The position numbers were made by a program, and so were the translations under genes. Positions 29,200-38,475 of a stretch of DNA of 64,000 bases are shown one piece after another. Under the pieces are notes generated by a model, which was not told the origin of the DNA, did no database searches, and worked only from the letters and a program-made list of their open reading frames with translations. Source of the stretch: Micromonospora sp. HNM0581 (GTDB taxonomy: Bacteria > Actinomycetota > Actinomycetes > Mycobacteriales > Micromonosporaceae); contig NZ_JAASAD010000005.1 in NCBI RefSeq assembly GCF_012726175.1, positions 1-64,000 on the forward strand, given 5' to 3'. Position 1 is the stretch's first letter. Every line of letters begins with the position of its first letter.

Positions 29200-29948
29200 G
29201 CGGCGGGACCGGTGGCAGCTGGAAGGTCGCACTCAGTGGGTGCGACCTTCTGCCATGGTGGTCGAAGGTGCGGAACGCCTGGCGGTCGGTGCGGGGACGC
29301 CACCGCGATGGCGGTCACGACCAGGCCCTGCCTCGCCAGCCAGCGCCCCTTGAAGCCGGTTAGCCGGCGGCCGTGCAGCTGCGCTCCCACCGCCAGGATC
29401 CGGGCGTCGAAGGTGCCGGCCAGCGGATCAAAGGTGACGTCGGCGTCCTCGAAGTCCAGCCAGCGTGCGGTGAGCGGAAACCAGGCCTTGTAGACGGTTT
29501 CCTTCGCGCTGAACAGCAACCGGTCCCAGCACACGTCGGGATGCGTGCGTCGGAGCAGTTCGATCCGGTCTCGCTCCTGAGGCAGCGACACCGCCGGCAG
29601 TACGTCGTCGAAAAGAGGTGCGTTCGGCTCGGCGTCGATGCCGATGGTGGTGATGACATCGGAGTTGGCGAGCACCGCGGCGCGGTAGCCGTCACAGTGC
29701 GTGATGCTGCCGATCAGGCCGGCCGGCCATCGCGGCTCGCCCCGCGGCCCGGGCAGTACCGGCGTCGGAGCCCGGCCGAGGCGGACCATCGCCTGTCGGG
29801 CGCACCAGCGGCCGGTGGCGAACTCCCGCCGCCGCTTGTCGACTGCCCCGCGGACGATGCTCTCCTCCTCGGGGAACAGGAACGTGCCGGGTGCGTCGGT
29901 GAAGGTGTCCACCGCTACGGTGCCGGCCGGCAGGATGGCTGCGATCAT
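29181..29948 (-). CDS. Sfp/EntD-type 4'-phosphopantetheinyl transferase
   Basis: The protein has 255 residues. It transfers phosphopantetheine from CoA to the serine of ACP and PCP domains and so activates the assembly line. Family motifs: ATGRWCARQA near residue 45, PRWPAGLIGSITHC, the Mg-binding GIDAEPN near 103 and FSAKETVYKAW near 147-157, as in EntD and other short PPTases. The last 25-30 residues beyond the conserved core are encoded across the terminator hairpin and look non-conserved, so the functional core ends earlier. It is the last gene with a clear link to the cluster. Confidence 0.93.
   Translation of the reverse strand: MIAAILPAGTVAVDTFTDAPGTFLFPEEESIVRGAVDKRRREFATGRWCARQAMVRLGRAPTPVLPGPRGEPRWPAGLIGSITHCDGYRAAVLANSDVITTIGIDAEPNAPLFDDVLPAVSLPQERDRIELLRRTHPDVCWDRLLFSAKETVYKAWFPLTARWLDFEDADVTFDPLAGTFDARILAVGAQLHGRRLTGFKGRWLARQGLVVTAIAVASPHRPPGVPHLRPPWQKVAPTECDLPAATGPAAQTLAE
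29222..29250. terminator. Terminator hairpin lying inside the 3' end of the convergent gene
   Basis: GAAGGTCGCAC (29222-29232) and GTGCGACCTTC (29240-29250) form a perfect 11-bp stem with a 7-nt loop, 22 bp after the LAL stop. The same DNA encodes the last residues of the leftward phosphopantetheinyl transferase, so the element sits within coding sequence on that strand. It can act for both directions. Confidence 0.7.
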
Positions 29949-30133
29949 GGCTTGCTCCGGGGCGGTGCCGGTTGCCGGGTCGCGACCGTCGATCGGGGCG
30001 GTGCACCAGTGTCGATAGTGGGCATGTCCCGATGCTAGAGACCGTCACCGCCCACCGGAACGCGTAGCGGCCGGAACTCGGGCCATTGCCGGTACGGTTA
30101 CGGGAGGACCGTGCCGAGTAGGGGAGCACCGGG

Positions 30134-31390
30134 TCAGGGCACCGCCACCGCTGCGTCGTTGCCCGGCGTCCGGGTCGTACCCGGCAGCGGCGGAACGACT
30201 ACCGTCGAGCGACCGCTCACCTCGACGGTCGGGCACATCGCGGTGAGCAGCAGCGTGCTCCAGGCGATGTCGATCGGGTGGGGATCGGGCAGACCGATCT
30301 GGTAGCCGCTGATGGTGATGCCGGACGAGACCTGCCGAACGCCGTCGCGACTGTGCATCGAGAACGCCAGGTGACCGAGGACCGCGCCGTCATGGCCCCA
30401 GAACTCGCCGCACGGGGTGGGCAGCGAGAAGATGCCCAGACCGTAGCTGCCGGCGGCGGGCTGTCCCGGCAGTACCGGCACGGCAGTGAGCATCTGGTCG
30501 AGAGTGGCCGGGCCGAGCAGGTCGCCGCCGAGCAGCGCCCGGAAGAACGTGTTCAGATCCTCGGTGGTGGCGATCATCTCACCCGCCGTCCCGGCCCAGC
30601 TCATGTTGAACTCGCTGATGTCGCGTACGCCGAACGGAGCGAAGTACCCGCCGCCGTGGCGGCCGTGGATCTTCGGGTCGGTGCCGGGGAACGAGGTCCC
30701 GGTGAGCTTCAGCGGTCGCAGGATGCGTCGCTGCACCTCGGTCGCCGCATCCTGGCCGGTGATCGCCTCGATGAGCATTCCGGCCAGGATGTAGTTGGTG
30801 TTCGAGTAGCTGTACCGGGCACCGGGAGCGTTCGTCGGCGGCATGGCCAGACCGATGGCGACCAGGTCCTGCGGAGTGTACGTGGTGACCTGCATCCGGC
30901 TGATCGCCGCGTACGAGTCGATGATCGCGTTGGTGTAGTTGCCGATGCCGCTCGTGTGGTTCAGCAGCATCCGGACGGTGATCCGGTTGCCGGATTCACC
31001 GGGGACGGTGTCGGGCAGCCACTCCCCGATGGGGTCGTCGAGGCCCAGCCGCTGCTCGTCGACGAGTTGGAGCACGGTGGTGGCGATGAACGTCTTGGTG
31101 ATGCTGCCGATCCGGTGGTGCATCTGTGGTCGCATCGGTCGAGGACCGGTCAGGGTGGCCTGGCCGGCGGCGGCACGCCAGTCGTGCTGGCCGTCGCGTA
31201 CGGCGATCAGCACCCCCGGTACGCCGGCTTCGGGTACCGCGTCGAGGGCGGCGCGTAGTGCCGTTCGATCGGCGGCGGGCCCTCTCGACGGGTCCGGCCG
31301 CGCGGTGGCGGATGCGGGTACGGCGGCTATGGTGGTCACCAGCGCGACGCTGGTGACCAGGATCTTCAGGGTCCGAAGAGGGCGTGGCAT
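30134..31390 (-). CDS. Secreted serine hydrolase (beta-lactamase / D-Ala-D-Ala carboxypeptidase family)
   Basis: The protein has 418 residues from ATG 31390, which places the basic-hydrophobic signal peptide (MPRPLRTLKILVTSVALVTT, ending near ASA) at the N-terminus; a GTG at 31423 would add 11 residues. Class C-type motifs are visible: SITK (SxxK nucleophile), YSN (YxN) and GHDG (HxG, replacing KTG). Such enzymes include D,D-peptidases, esterases and EstB-like hydrolases; the substrate cannot be read from sequence. It faces the PPTase end with a 185-bp gap and is probably outside the cluster. Confidence 0.88.
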   Translation of the reverse strand: MPRPLRTLKILVTSVALVTTIAAVPASATARPDPSRGPAADRTALRAALDAVPEAGVPGVLIAVRDGQHDWRAAAGQATLTGPRPMRPQMHHRIGSITKTFIATTVLQLVDEQRLGLDDPIGEWLPDTVPGESGNRITVRMLLNHTSGIGNYTNAIIDSYAAISRMQVTTYTPQDLVAIGLAMPPTNAPGARYSYSNTNYILAGMLIEAITGQDAATEVQRRILRPLKLTGTSFPGTDPKIHGRHGGGYFAPFGVRDISEFNMSWAGTAGEMIATTEDLNTFFRALLGGDLLGPATLDQMLTAVPVLPGQPAAGSYGLGIFSLPTPCGEFWGHDGAVLGHLAFSMHSRDGVRQVSSGITISGYQIGLPDPHPIDIAWSTLLLTAMCPTVEVSGRSTVVVPPLPGTTRTPGNDAAVAVP

Positions 31391-31423
31391 ACCGACATGC
31401 TCGCGGAGATCCTGAAAGGACAC

Positions 31424-31849
31424 AACCGGCTCGGGCGGAAGACCCCGCTCCCACCGTGGTATGAGCGGGAGTCAACCGCTCGACGTACTGCCGCCTGAGG
31501 CGGGCTGGTTGGTCGGCGTCACGGCACGAGCGACAGGGTCCGGGACGGAGGCGCAACCGGCCGGTCCCGGGGGCGGCTCGCACCTGCTGGCCCCGAGCCT
31601 GGCCGGTGATCGCCGAACGGGTTGCGGAACGCAGGCGCTGCGGGTGTCGCGGCGTGCTGGACGGGTAGACGTTGCCGAGGACGGGCTGCGATCGGTGCAG
31701 TGGTCCTCCCCGACCCGCGTGGTGACCGCCGAGGCGGCGTCCCGGTCCGCGCCGGACAGGGTCGTGTGCGACGAACGGTCACCGGGTCACCTGGAGCGCG
31801 GTCGGGGCTCTCGGGCAGGGTTCCTGCCCCCGACAGTGGGGCTGATGCC
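31424..31849. other. Intergenic stretch without a supported gene
   Basis: These 426 bp hold no frame with convincing start, ribosome site and codon bias on either strand. A short hairpin GGGCAGG-GTT-CCTGCCC (31813-31829) lies 20 bp before the GNAT start and may be a promoter or leader element. Confidence 0.5.
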
Positions 31850-32617
31850 ATGCGTGTACCTCGAATCATGATCAACGACCTGCGGGGGAGTGTGGTCGTG
31901 CCGTCGGCCACCGATCACACCGCCGGCCGGCTCGTGCTGCGGCCGGCCCGACGCGAGGATCTTCCGGCGATGTCCCGCGCTCACGTCGAGTTGCTCCCGA
32001 TCGGGCTGTTCCCGTCGCTCGGTGCCCGTTTCGTGCGTCGCTGGCATCGCACGTTCCTGACCTCGCCGTACGGGGTGGGCGTGGTGGTCGTCGACACCGC
32101 TGCCGCGTCGGAGAAGATTGTCGGGTTCGTGCTGGGAACCACCGACCAGGCCGCATACACCACCGCGCTCACGAACGACCGGCGGGCCATGGCCGCCCTT
32201 GCCTTCACCGGGCTCGTCGCGTTGCTGCTGCGGCCCCGGGCCGCTCTGCGGGTGGTGCGGACACGGGTCCGGCCGTGGGCCCGTCGGGTGGTGCCCGGTC
32301 GCGCCACCGCACCCGCACGGGCGAGGGCCGAGCCGTCGTCGACCCCACATGTGGCGGTCATGACCGCGTTGGCGGTGCGGCCGGACTGGCGCAAGAGCGG
32401 CATCGGGGTACTGCTGGCCGCACGTTTCGTCGAGTCGGTGCGCCGTGCCGGCGCGAGGTGGGCCGAGGCACAGACCTCCACCGGGCCACTCGGCGCGACC
32501 GGGTTCTACGAGCGGCTGGGGTGGGACGCGGGTCATGAGCGACCCACACCGGACGGCGACAGCGTACGTACGTACCGGCTGACTCTCAGCGGCGCGGGCT
32601 GGAACTCGACAGACTGA
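31850..32617 (+). CDS. GNAT-family N-acetyltransferase with a hydrophobic insert
   Basis: The protein has 255 residues from ATG 31850; ATG 31868 (MINDLRG) is a possible alternative. The N-terminal half starts the fold (LVLRPARREDLPAM, VGVVVVDTAAASEKIVGFVLGTT). The C-terminal half has the acetyl-CoA-binding strand-loop (VMTALAVRPDWRKSGIGVLLAARF) and GATGFYERLGWDAG. Between them lies a stretch of about 60 residues with a hydrophobic segment and an Arg-rich part, which is unusual for the family and could be a membrane-associated loop. The substrate is unknown. Its end overlaps the convergent MerR gene by 32 bp. Confidence 0.82.
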   Translation: MRVPRIMINDLRGSVVVPSATDHTAGRLVLRPARREDLPAMSRAHVELLPIGLFPSLGARFVRRWHRTFLTSPYGVGVVVVDTAAASEKIVGFVLGTTDQAAYTTALTNDRRAMAALAFTGLVALLLRPRAALRVVRTRVRPWARRVVPGRATAPARARAEPSSTPHVAVMTALAVRPDWRKSGIGVLLAARFVESVRRAGARWAEAQTSTGPLGATGFYERLGWDAGHERPTPDGDSVRTYRLTLSGAGWNSTD

Positions 32618-33386
32618 GACCGTCGTGTCGGGGTCCGGTGGTACCGACGAGCAGGCCTGCGCCGTCGGGCTGGCATTCGAGGTACTCGGCGAGCCGGGCG
32701 GCCCCGGTGAGCATGGCCCGGCCGCGTCCGGTGAGCTGTTCCCGCCACCGACGCAGTGCGGCGGCGAGCGGTTCGCTGCCGCCGGCCTCGCGTACCTGGC
32801 CCAGCACCCCGGCGATGTGGTCGAGCCGGTATCCGCCCCGGCGCAGCAGGTGAGCGAGTTCGGCGTCGAGGACGTCAGCCGGTGAGTAGCTTCGATAGCC
32901 GGTGGCCGGGTCGCGTGCCGGCCGCAGGAGCCCAGCCCGCTCCCACTTGCGCAGGGTCGCGGGCCGGACGTCGAGGCGGTGGGCCAGCACGCTGATCGGT
33001 ACGGGTTTGCTGCTCTGCGGTCGTCGCTGCGTGCCGGTGAGCACAGCGACGGCCGACTCGACCGCGTCGAGGGTTTCCCGGTCGCGTTGCAGCAGGGCGT
33101 GGCTGTGGTCGATCGTGCGTAGTGCGGTGTCGATCCTGCCCTGGTTGACCGCACGCATGATGTCGCCGCTGGCCGCGTAGCCGTGGCCTGCGATCAGGGC
33201 GAGGTAGGCGTTCAGCGCCCTTTCGTGTACGTCGGTGAACAGGCGGTACCCGGCCGGGCTGCGCTCAGCCTGCGGCAGGAAACCGGCTCGTTCGTAGTTG
33301 CGCACTGCCTGCGCGCAGAGTCCGTGCCGACGTGCGAGGTCGACCGGTCGTCGGAACCTGTGGTTTGAGGGTTTACTGGCTGCCAT
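32586..33386 (-). CDS. Dual-MerR transcriptional regulator (TioE-like)
   Basis: The protein has 266 residues. ATG 33386 is chosen because the conserved part begins at once and the divergent gene's promoter lies just upstream. Two MerR winged-helix domains occur in one chain: the first at about 8-75 (PVDLARRHGLCAQAVRNYER, then AGFLPQAERSPAGYRLF), the second at about 130-200 (SVLAHRLDVRPATLRKWERA, then GLLRPARDPATGYRSYSPAD). Double-MerR proteins of this kind include TioE. It is divergent from the erythromycin-esterase-like gene with 54 bp between starts, so it very probably controls that gene. Confidence 0.85.
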   Translation of the reverse strand: MAASKPSNHRFRRPVDLARRHGLCAQAVRNYERAGFLPQAERSPAGYRLFTDVHERALNAYLALIAGHGYAASGDIMRAVNQGRIDTALRTIDHSHALLQRDRETLDAVESAVAVLTGTQRRPQSSKPVPISVLAHRLDVRPATLRKWERAGLLRPARDPATGYRSYSPADVLDAELAHLLRRGGYRLDHIAGVLGQVREAGGSEPLAAALRRWREQLTGRGRAMLTGAARLAEYLECQPDGAGLLVGTTGPRHDGLSLSSSSPRR

Positions 33387-33408
33387 CGCGCTCCATTGCC
33401 TGCAGGTC

Positions 33409-33436
33409 TCAACCGCTGGTTCAACGATACGGTTGA
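33409..33436. promoter_or_regulatory. MerR operator/promoter candidate
   Basis: TCAACCG (33409-33415) is repeated inverted as CGGTTGA (33430-33436), and an inner near-palindrome TCAACC-GCT-GGTTCA spans 33409-33423. The element fills the short gap between the divergent dual-MerR and esterase genes and ends 4 bp before the esterase ATG, so the esterase transcript would have almost no leader. Confidence 0.5.
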
Positions 33437-33440
33437 TGCA

Positions 33441-35018
33441 ATGACGAACCTTCTTGACCTGTTTGCCGCACCACCGACGCTGCTTGCGCTCGGCGAGCCG
33501 ACCCATGGCGAGTCCGCCTTCCTGCAGATCCGCAACGACACCTTCATGGCGCTGGCCGAGCGGGGCTACCGGTCGATCGCGCTGGAGAGCGACCGGGCGG
33601 CGGGACTGATCGTCGACGAGTTCGTCCGAGGTCGCGCCACCGTCGATCTGGAGCGTGCGCTCACCGAGGGATTCAGCCACGGATCCGGTACCGCCCCGGC
33701 CAACCGCGACCTGCTGGTGCGGATGCGCGAGTGGAACGACGGGCGGTCGGCCGCCGAGCGCCTGACGTTCCACGGCTTCGACGCGCCGCTGGAGATCGAG
33801 AGTGTCCCGAGCCCACGGCGTCACCTCATCCAGGTCTGTGACTTCCTCGATCTCGACCGGTCCGGGGAGATCGACGACCTGGTCGGCGACGAGGCCCGGT
33901 GGAGCGACACTGCGGCGATCTGGGAGCCCGGCAGGTCGATCGGAGGATCGACCGACGCCCAGCGCCTGCGGGTGATCGCCGACGACCTGCTGACCGAACT
34001 GTACGTGCAGGCAGCCCGCCGATCCGAGGGCTGGCAGGCGGCGCTCGTGCGGGCCACCGCCGCGGTCGCGGTACTGCGCTACCACGCCGCAGCCGCCGCG
34101 CCGTTGGAGCAGGAAGAGCGCCTCGCCCGGCTGATCAGGGTCCGCGCCGCACTGATGGCAGAGAATCTGCTCGCGATCCGGTCGATCGAGGCACACCGGG
34201 GACCGACGCTGGTCTTCGCGCACAACTCACACCTGCAGCGCCATCCGGCCACGATGACCATGGCCGGGACGGACGTCTCGTGGGCTGGCGCTGGCGCGAT
34301 CGTCGCGTCGCTGCTGCACGACCGGTACGCGGTGTGCGTCGGTAGCCTCGGCGCGAGCCCCGTGCTCGGCATCCCGGCACCGCCGCCGTCGACCTTCGAG
34401 GGCGGGCTGCAACAGGGCAGCGCCCTTCCCCGTTACGTCCGGGCTGCCGACATTGCGGCTGGCGAGCAGCGTACCCACGACTACCGTTACTTCCCGCTGA
34501 CCCAGGCCACCGTGGAACACGCCGACGCGGTGCTGCACGTTCCGACCGGCGTCGACGCCGCTGGGCTCGCCGACCGGATACTCGCCCTGCCCGGCGTCGA
34601 GCAGATCGTGGCTAGCGAGGAGAACGGGTCACCCGAGGGTTCGTGGGGTGATCGGTTCTTCTACGTCGGCCCGGACCGTCGTCAGCCCTTCGCCACCATC
34701 GTCGAACACGACGTCCCTGGCTTCGACGAGGCCTCCCAGCTCGACCGCCCCGGTGTCTTCCGCCTCAACCTGGAACTGGGCCGCGTCGAGTTCGAAAGCC
34801 GGTTCGGCTTCCCGCCCGGGGACTTCGAGGACCACCGGCACGAGTTCGACTACGCCCGGCTGGACACCCTCGTGCCGAATCCCGGCTACGCACGGTACGG
34901 CTTCGGCAGCATCATCATGCCCGGCCCGCAGATGCTGCCCGAGATCGACCGGCTGCTGGCGATAGCGCACGCTCGGGCGGTGGACCGCCACGAGCGTGCC
35001 GGGCGCAGACAGGGCTGA
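33441..35018 (+). CDS. Erythromycin esterase-like protein fused to a DUF6194-like domain
   Basis: The protein has 525 residues. Residues about 10-385 match the erythromycin esterase (Ere/Q-type) family: LGEPTHGESAF with the Glu-x-x-His pair, SIALESD, HGFDAP, and FAHNSHLQR. Known members open macrolactone rings, though many homologues have unknown substrates. Residues about 395-515 (ATIVEHDVPGFDEASQLDRP, FRLNLELGRVEFESRFGFPP) resemble DUF6194, a stand-alone domain in other actinomycetes, so this is a fusion. No Shine-Dalgarno site precedes ATG 33441. Control by the adjacent dual-MerR protein suggests induction by a small molecule. Confidence 0.87.
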   Translation: MTNLLDLFAAPPTLLALGEPTHGESAFLQIRNDTFMALAERGYRSIALESDRAAGLIVDEFVRGRATVDLERALTEGFSHGSGTAPANRDLLVRMREWNDGRSAAERLTFHGFDAPLEIESVPSPRRHLIQVCDFLDLDRSGEIDDLVGDEARWSDTAAIWEPGRSIGGSTDAQRLRVIADDLLTELYVQAARRSEGWQAALVRATAAVAVLRYHAAAAAPLEQEERLARLIRVRAALMAENLLAIRSIEAHRGPTLVFAHNSHLQRHPATMTMAGTDVSWAGAGAIVASLLHDRYAVCVGSLGASPVLGIPAPPPSTFEGGLQQGSALPRYVRAADIAAGEQRTHDYRYFPLTQATVEHADAVLHVPTGVDAAGLADRILALPGVEQIVASEENGSPEGSWGDRFFYVGPDRRQPFATIVEHDVPGFDEASQLDRPGVFRLNLELGRVEFESRFGFPPGDFEDHRHEFDYARLDTLVPNPGYARYGFGSIIMPGPQMLPEIDRLLAIAHARAVDRHERAGRRQG

Positions 35019-35050
35019 CGCGGATCGGCCATCGGAAGGAGCGACGTGGT

Positions 35051-36063
35051 TCAGGTGGCGGGTAGGCGTACCTCGAATCGGCAGCCGCGGTCGGTGTTAC
35101 GGACGTTCACCCGACCGCCGTGCGCCTCGACGAGACCCCGCACGATGGCCAGGCCGAGCCCGCCACCGCCGCCTGAGTCGGCCGCTTCGGGGGTGCGGGC
35201 GCGTGCGCCACGGAACGCGACGTCGAAGACCCGGTCCAGATCCTCGCCGGGAATGCCTCCGCAGGTGTCGGAGACGGCCAACCACACGTTGTCGGTCTCG
35301 TGGCCGGCGGCGATGTGCACGCTGCCGTCCTCGGGCGTGTAACGGACGGAGTTGATCAGCAGGTTGCTGACGATCCGGGCGAGTTCACGTTCGCCGGCCC
35401 GGACCTTGGGCCAGCCGCTGTCCGCCGCGAACAGGTGGATGCGGCGATGGGCGGCCAGCGGCGCGACGCCGGCGATGGCGTCGGACACCACGTCACCCAG
35501 CGGCACCGTGGTGGGCATGAGCCGTAGCGCACCGGCGTTGATGCGGGACAGCTCGAACAGGTCGTCGACGAGTCGGGTCATCCGGTCGGTCTCCACCCGG
35601 ATCCGCCTGTGGTACTCGTCGACGACGGCCGGGTCGTGGATGATGCCGTCCTCGAGGGCCTCGGCCATGGCCCGTAGCCCAGCCAGGGGGGTACGCAGGT
35701 CGTGGGACACCCAGGCGACGAGTTCGCGGCGGCCGGCCTCCAGTCGGCGTTCGCGTTCCCGGGCGGCGCGGGCCCACACCGCGGCAGCGGCCAGCCGGCT
35801 ACCGAAGACGGCCCCGACGGCGAGGCTGATCACCGCAGAGGCGCTGACCGTGACGAGGACGACCCACAGGTCGTGCGCCGACAGGAACATCGCCTGTGCG
35901 ACGGTGGCGACTCCGGCGACCACGGCGAGGACGGTGACGGCGAGCAACACCAGGATGTGCACGAGGATCGACCGACCGTGGAGCAGCCGCAGCACCGCGG
36001 CGCCGGCCAAACCGACGACGCCGCCGGCGGTGAGAGCGTAGAGCCCGATGAGCAGCGTGTCGG

Positions 36064-36067
<4 letters not shown>
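35051..36067 (-). CDS. Two-component sensor histidine kinase
   Basis: The protein has 338 residues with three predicted membrane segments in the first 100 residues and almost no extracellular loop. The H-box (VAWVSHDLRTPLAGLRAM) is near 120. The HATPase domain has NLLINSVRYTP (N box), SDTCGGIP (G1) and GGLGLAIVRGL (G2). The short sensor part suggests it senses a membrane or intramembrane cue. It overlaps the response regulator by 4 bp (ATGA) and is the last gene of a seven-gene operon. Confidence 0.93.
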
Positions 36068-36774
<707 letters not shown>

Positions 36775-36784
36775 TCCCACCACG

Positions 36785-37240
36785 CTATCGACCGGGGACG
36801 ACGGGACGTCCTTCGGACAGCCTTTCGGACTTCTTACGGCCGGCCACCGCCCTGCGCCACCGGAGCAGGCAGGACAGCAGGGCCGCACCGGCGACGGCGA
36901 GCAGAACGGCGACGAGGTTCCTGCCGTACGGCAGTGGCAGGACCGAGGGGTTGTCGGCGGGGCGGCCGAAGCCCAGAGCGAGGGGAAGCCCCACCACGGT
37001 GACTGCTGCGGCGACGATCGCGGCGGCGCGAACCGGCGGACCGTACCGTAGCGGGAGGCGGGTCAGTGCGGCGCCGACGGTCAGCACCGCCGCCATCCAG
37101 ACCACGTCGTGGCCCACCAGTACGGCGGCGAGGAAGAGCAGCGCCCCGCCCGATGCCAGGTCCGCGTCGGTCCCGGCGCCGACGACGGCGTACGCCATGA
37201 TCAGGCAGCCTCCGGCGACAAGCACCGTACGGGTCTTCAC
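36785..37240 (-). CDS. Small membrane protein, unknown
   Basis: The protein has 151 residues. The GTG at 37240 overlaps the preceding gene's stop by GTGA. Four hydrophobic segments are visible (TVLVAGGCLIMAYAVVGAG, ALLFLAAVLVGHDVVWMAAV, AAAIVAAAVTVVGLPLALGF, LVAVLLAVAGAALLSCLL), followed by a basic cytoplasmic tail. I do not recognise a family. Placement between the molybdopterin oxidoreductase and the two-component genes suggests it works with the oxidoreductase or the sensor kinase. Confidence 0.75.
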   Translation of the reverse strand: MKTRTVLVAGGCLIMAYAVVGAGTDADLASGGALLFLAAVLVGHDVVWMAAVLTVGAALTRLPLRYGPPVRAAAIVAAAVTVVGLPLALGFGRPADNPSVLPLPYGRNLVAVLLAVAGAALLSCLLRWRRAVAGRKKSERLSEGRPVVPGR

Positions 37241-38475
37241 GGTGACCCCGGTACGGTGATCCGGCTGATCCACTTGGTCTGTAGCACGCCGGGACGGTTG
37301 GGTGCGATCAACCGGGCCGGATAGCCGTGATCGAGGTGCAGCGGTTCGCCGCCGAGCCGCAGCGCGACCAGGCTCAATGGGTCACCCACGTGTTCCGGCG
37401 GCACCGTACAGGCCCGGTATCGTCCGCCGACCTGAAGTGACTCGACCAGGGCCGACGAGCGCCGTGGATCGGCACCCACGAGCGCGACCAGATCGCCCAG
37501 CCGGACGCCGGTCCACGTCCCGGTGGCACTCCAACCCTCCACGCAGGCGATCGGCAGCTCCGCGGTGTACTGCGGAAGCCGGTTGAGGGCGGCGAGGTCC
37601 AGGCTGACGCTGCGGCCCGGTCCGACGACCAGCAGCCGGTACGCCGGATCGAGGGCGGCGGCGCGCACTCCGGCACCGTCCGCGGTCCGGTTGACCGGAA
37701 GGCCCTGCGGTCCCACGTCAGGACGGCGCGGGGCGAGCACGGCGACACCGGTCAACGGTCGGAACGTCTGCCCGACCGTGGTCAAGGTGATCAACCCGGA
37801 GGCGGCGGCGACGCCACCGAGCAGCGTCCGCCGGTTCAGCCCGTCCGGCCGTGACTCGCTGGTCGGACGGGCGAGCGCGGCGCGGACCGCTGGAAGGTGT
37901 ACGCCGATGTGCACCAGGAGCCCGCCGACGGACAGCCAGGCCGCCCAGTAGTGCCCGGCGGTGAAGAAGAACGGCATCGGTGCGTACCAACGGGCGACGT
38001 TGAGGACGCCGCTGACCAGCAGGAACAGTGCCGCGCCGACCAGTAGCCCGGTGCCGGCCCGCTCGGCGGCGTGCGCCACGGAACGGGCCGGTGGCCAGCT
38101 GAACAGGTGCGGGTACACCGACCACAGCTTGGCGCCGAGCAGCGGCACCGAGGCGAGTCCGGTCGCCACGTGCAGACCCTGGGTGAACCTGTAGAGCCCG
38201 ACCGGCTGGGCCGGCCACCAGAACCAACCCGGCGGGTGCTGGATGAGGTGACTGAGCAGACCGGTGACGAAGCAGCTGCCGAACACCACACCGAGGGCGA
38301 CGCCGAGCTGACTGGTCAGCCGGGCCGAACGCAGCCGGGACCGGAACACCCCGGCGCGCATGGGTCCCCGTCGTAGTGCCGTCGGTGGTTCCGGCAACGG
38401 TGCCAGGCACCACCGGACGAGGCGCCGCAGCACCGCCACGCCGCCGGTCACCGGGGGGCCAGGGTGGCGAACCAT
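37237..38475 (-). CDS. Membrane-anchored molybdopterin oxidoreductase (sulfite oxidase fold)
   Basis: The protein has 412 residues. ATG 38475 follows GGAGG. The N-terminal half is a four-helix cytochrome b-like membrane domain with histidines suited to haem (for example HLIQHPPGW, FTQGLHVATGL, GHYWAAWL, VHIGVHLP). A further hydrophobic segment with an LNRRTLLGG start resembles a Tat-like motif inside the chain. The C-terminal 170 residues are an oxidoreductase molybdopterin-binding domain with the Mo-ligand cysteine in PIACVEGWSATG and the end motif LQTKWISRI. The electron donor is unknown. It overlaps the methyltransferase gene by 28 bp. Confidence 0.85.
   Translation of the reverse strand: MVRHPGPPVTGGVAVLRRLVRWCLAPLPEPPTALRRGPMRAGVFRSRLRSARLTSQLGVALGVVFGSCFVTGLLSHLIQHPPGWFWWPAQPVGLYRFTQGLHVATGLASVPLLGAKLWSVYPHLFSWPPARSVAHAAERAGTGLLVGAALFLLVSGVLNVARWYAPMPFFFTAGHYWAAWLSVGGLLVHIGVHLPAVRAALARPTSESRPDGLNRRTLLGGVAAASGLITLTTVGQTFRPLTGVAVLAPRRPDVGPQGLPVNRTADGAGVRAAALDPAYRLLVVGPGRSVSLDLAALNRLPQYTAELPIACVEGWSATGTWTGVRLGDLVALVGADPRRSSALVESLQVGGRYRACTVPPEHVGDPLSLVALRLGGEPLHLDHGYPARLIAPNRPGVLQTKWISRITVPGSP

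Noticed and set aside
31461..31871. Plus-strand frame in the gap before the GNAT gene
   Set aside because: Poor codon bias, no ribosome site and no recognisable motif; overlaps the GNAT start in another frame.
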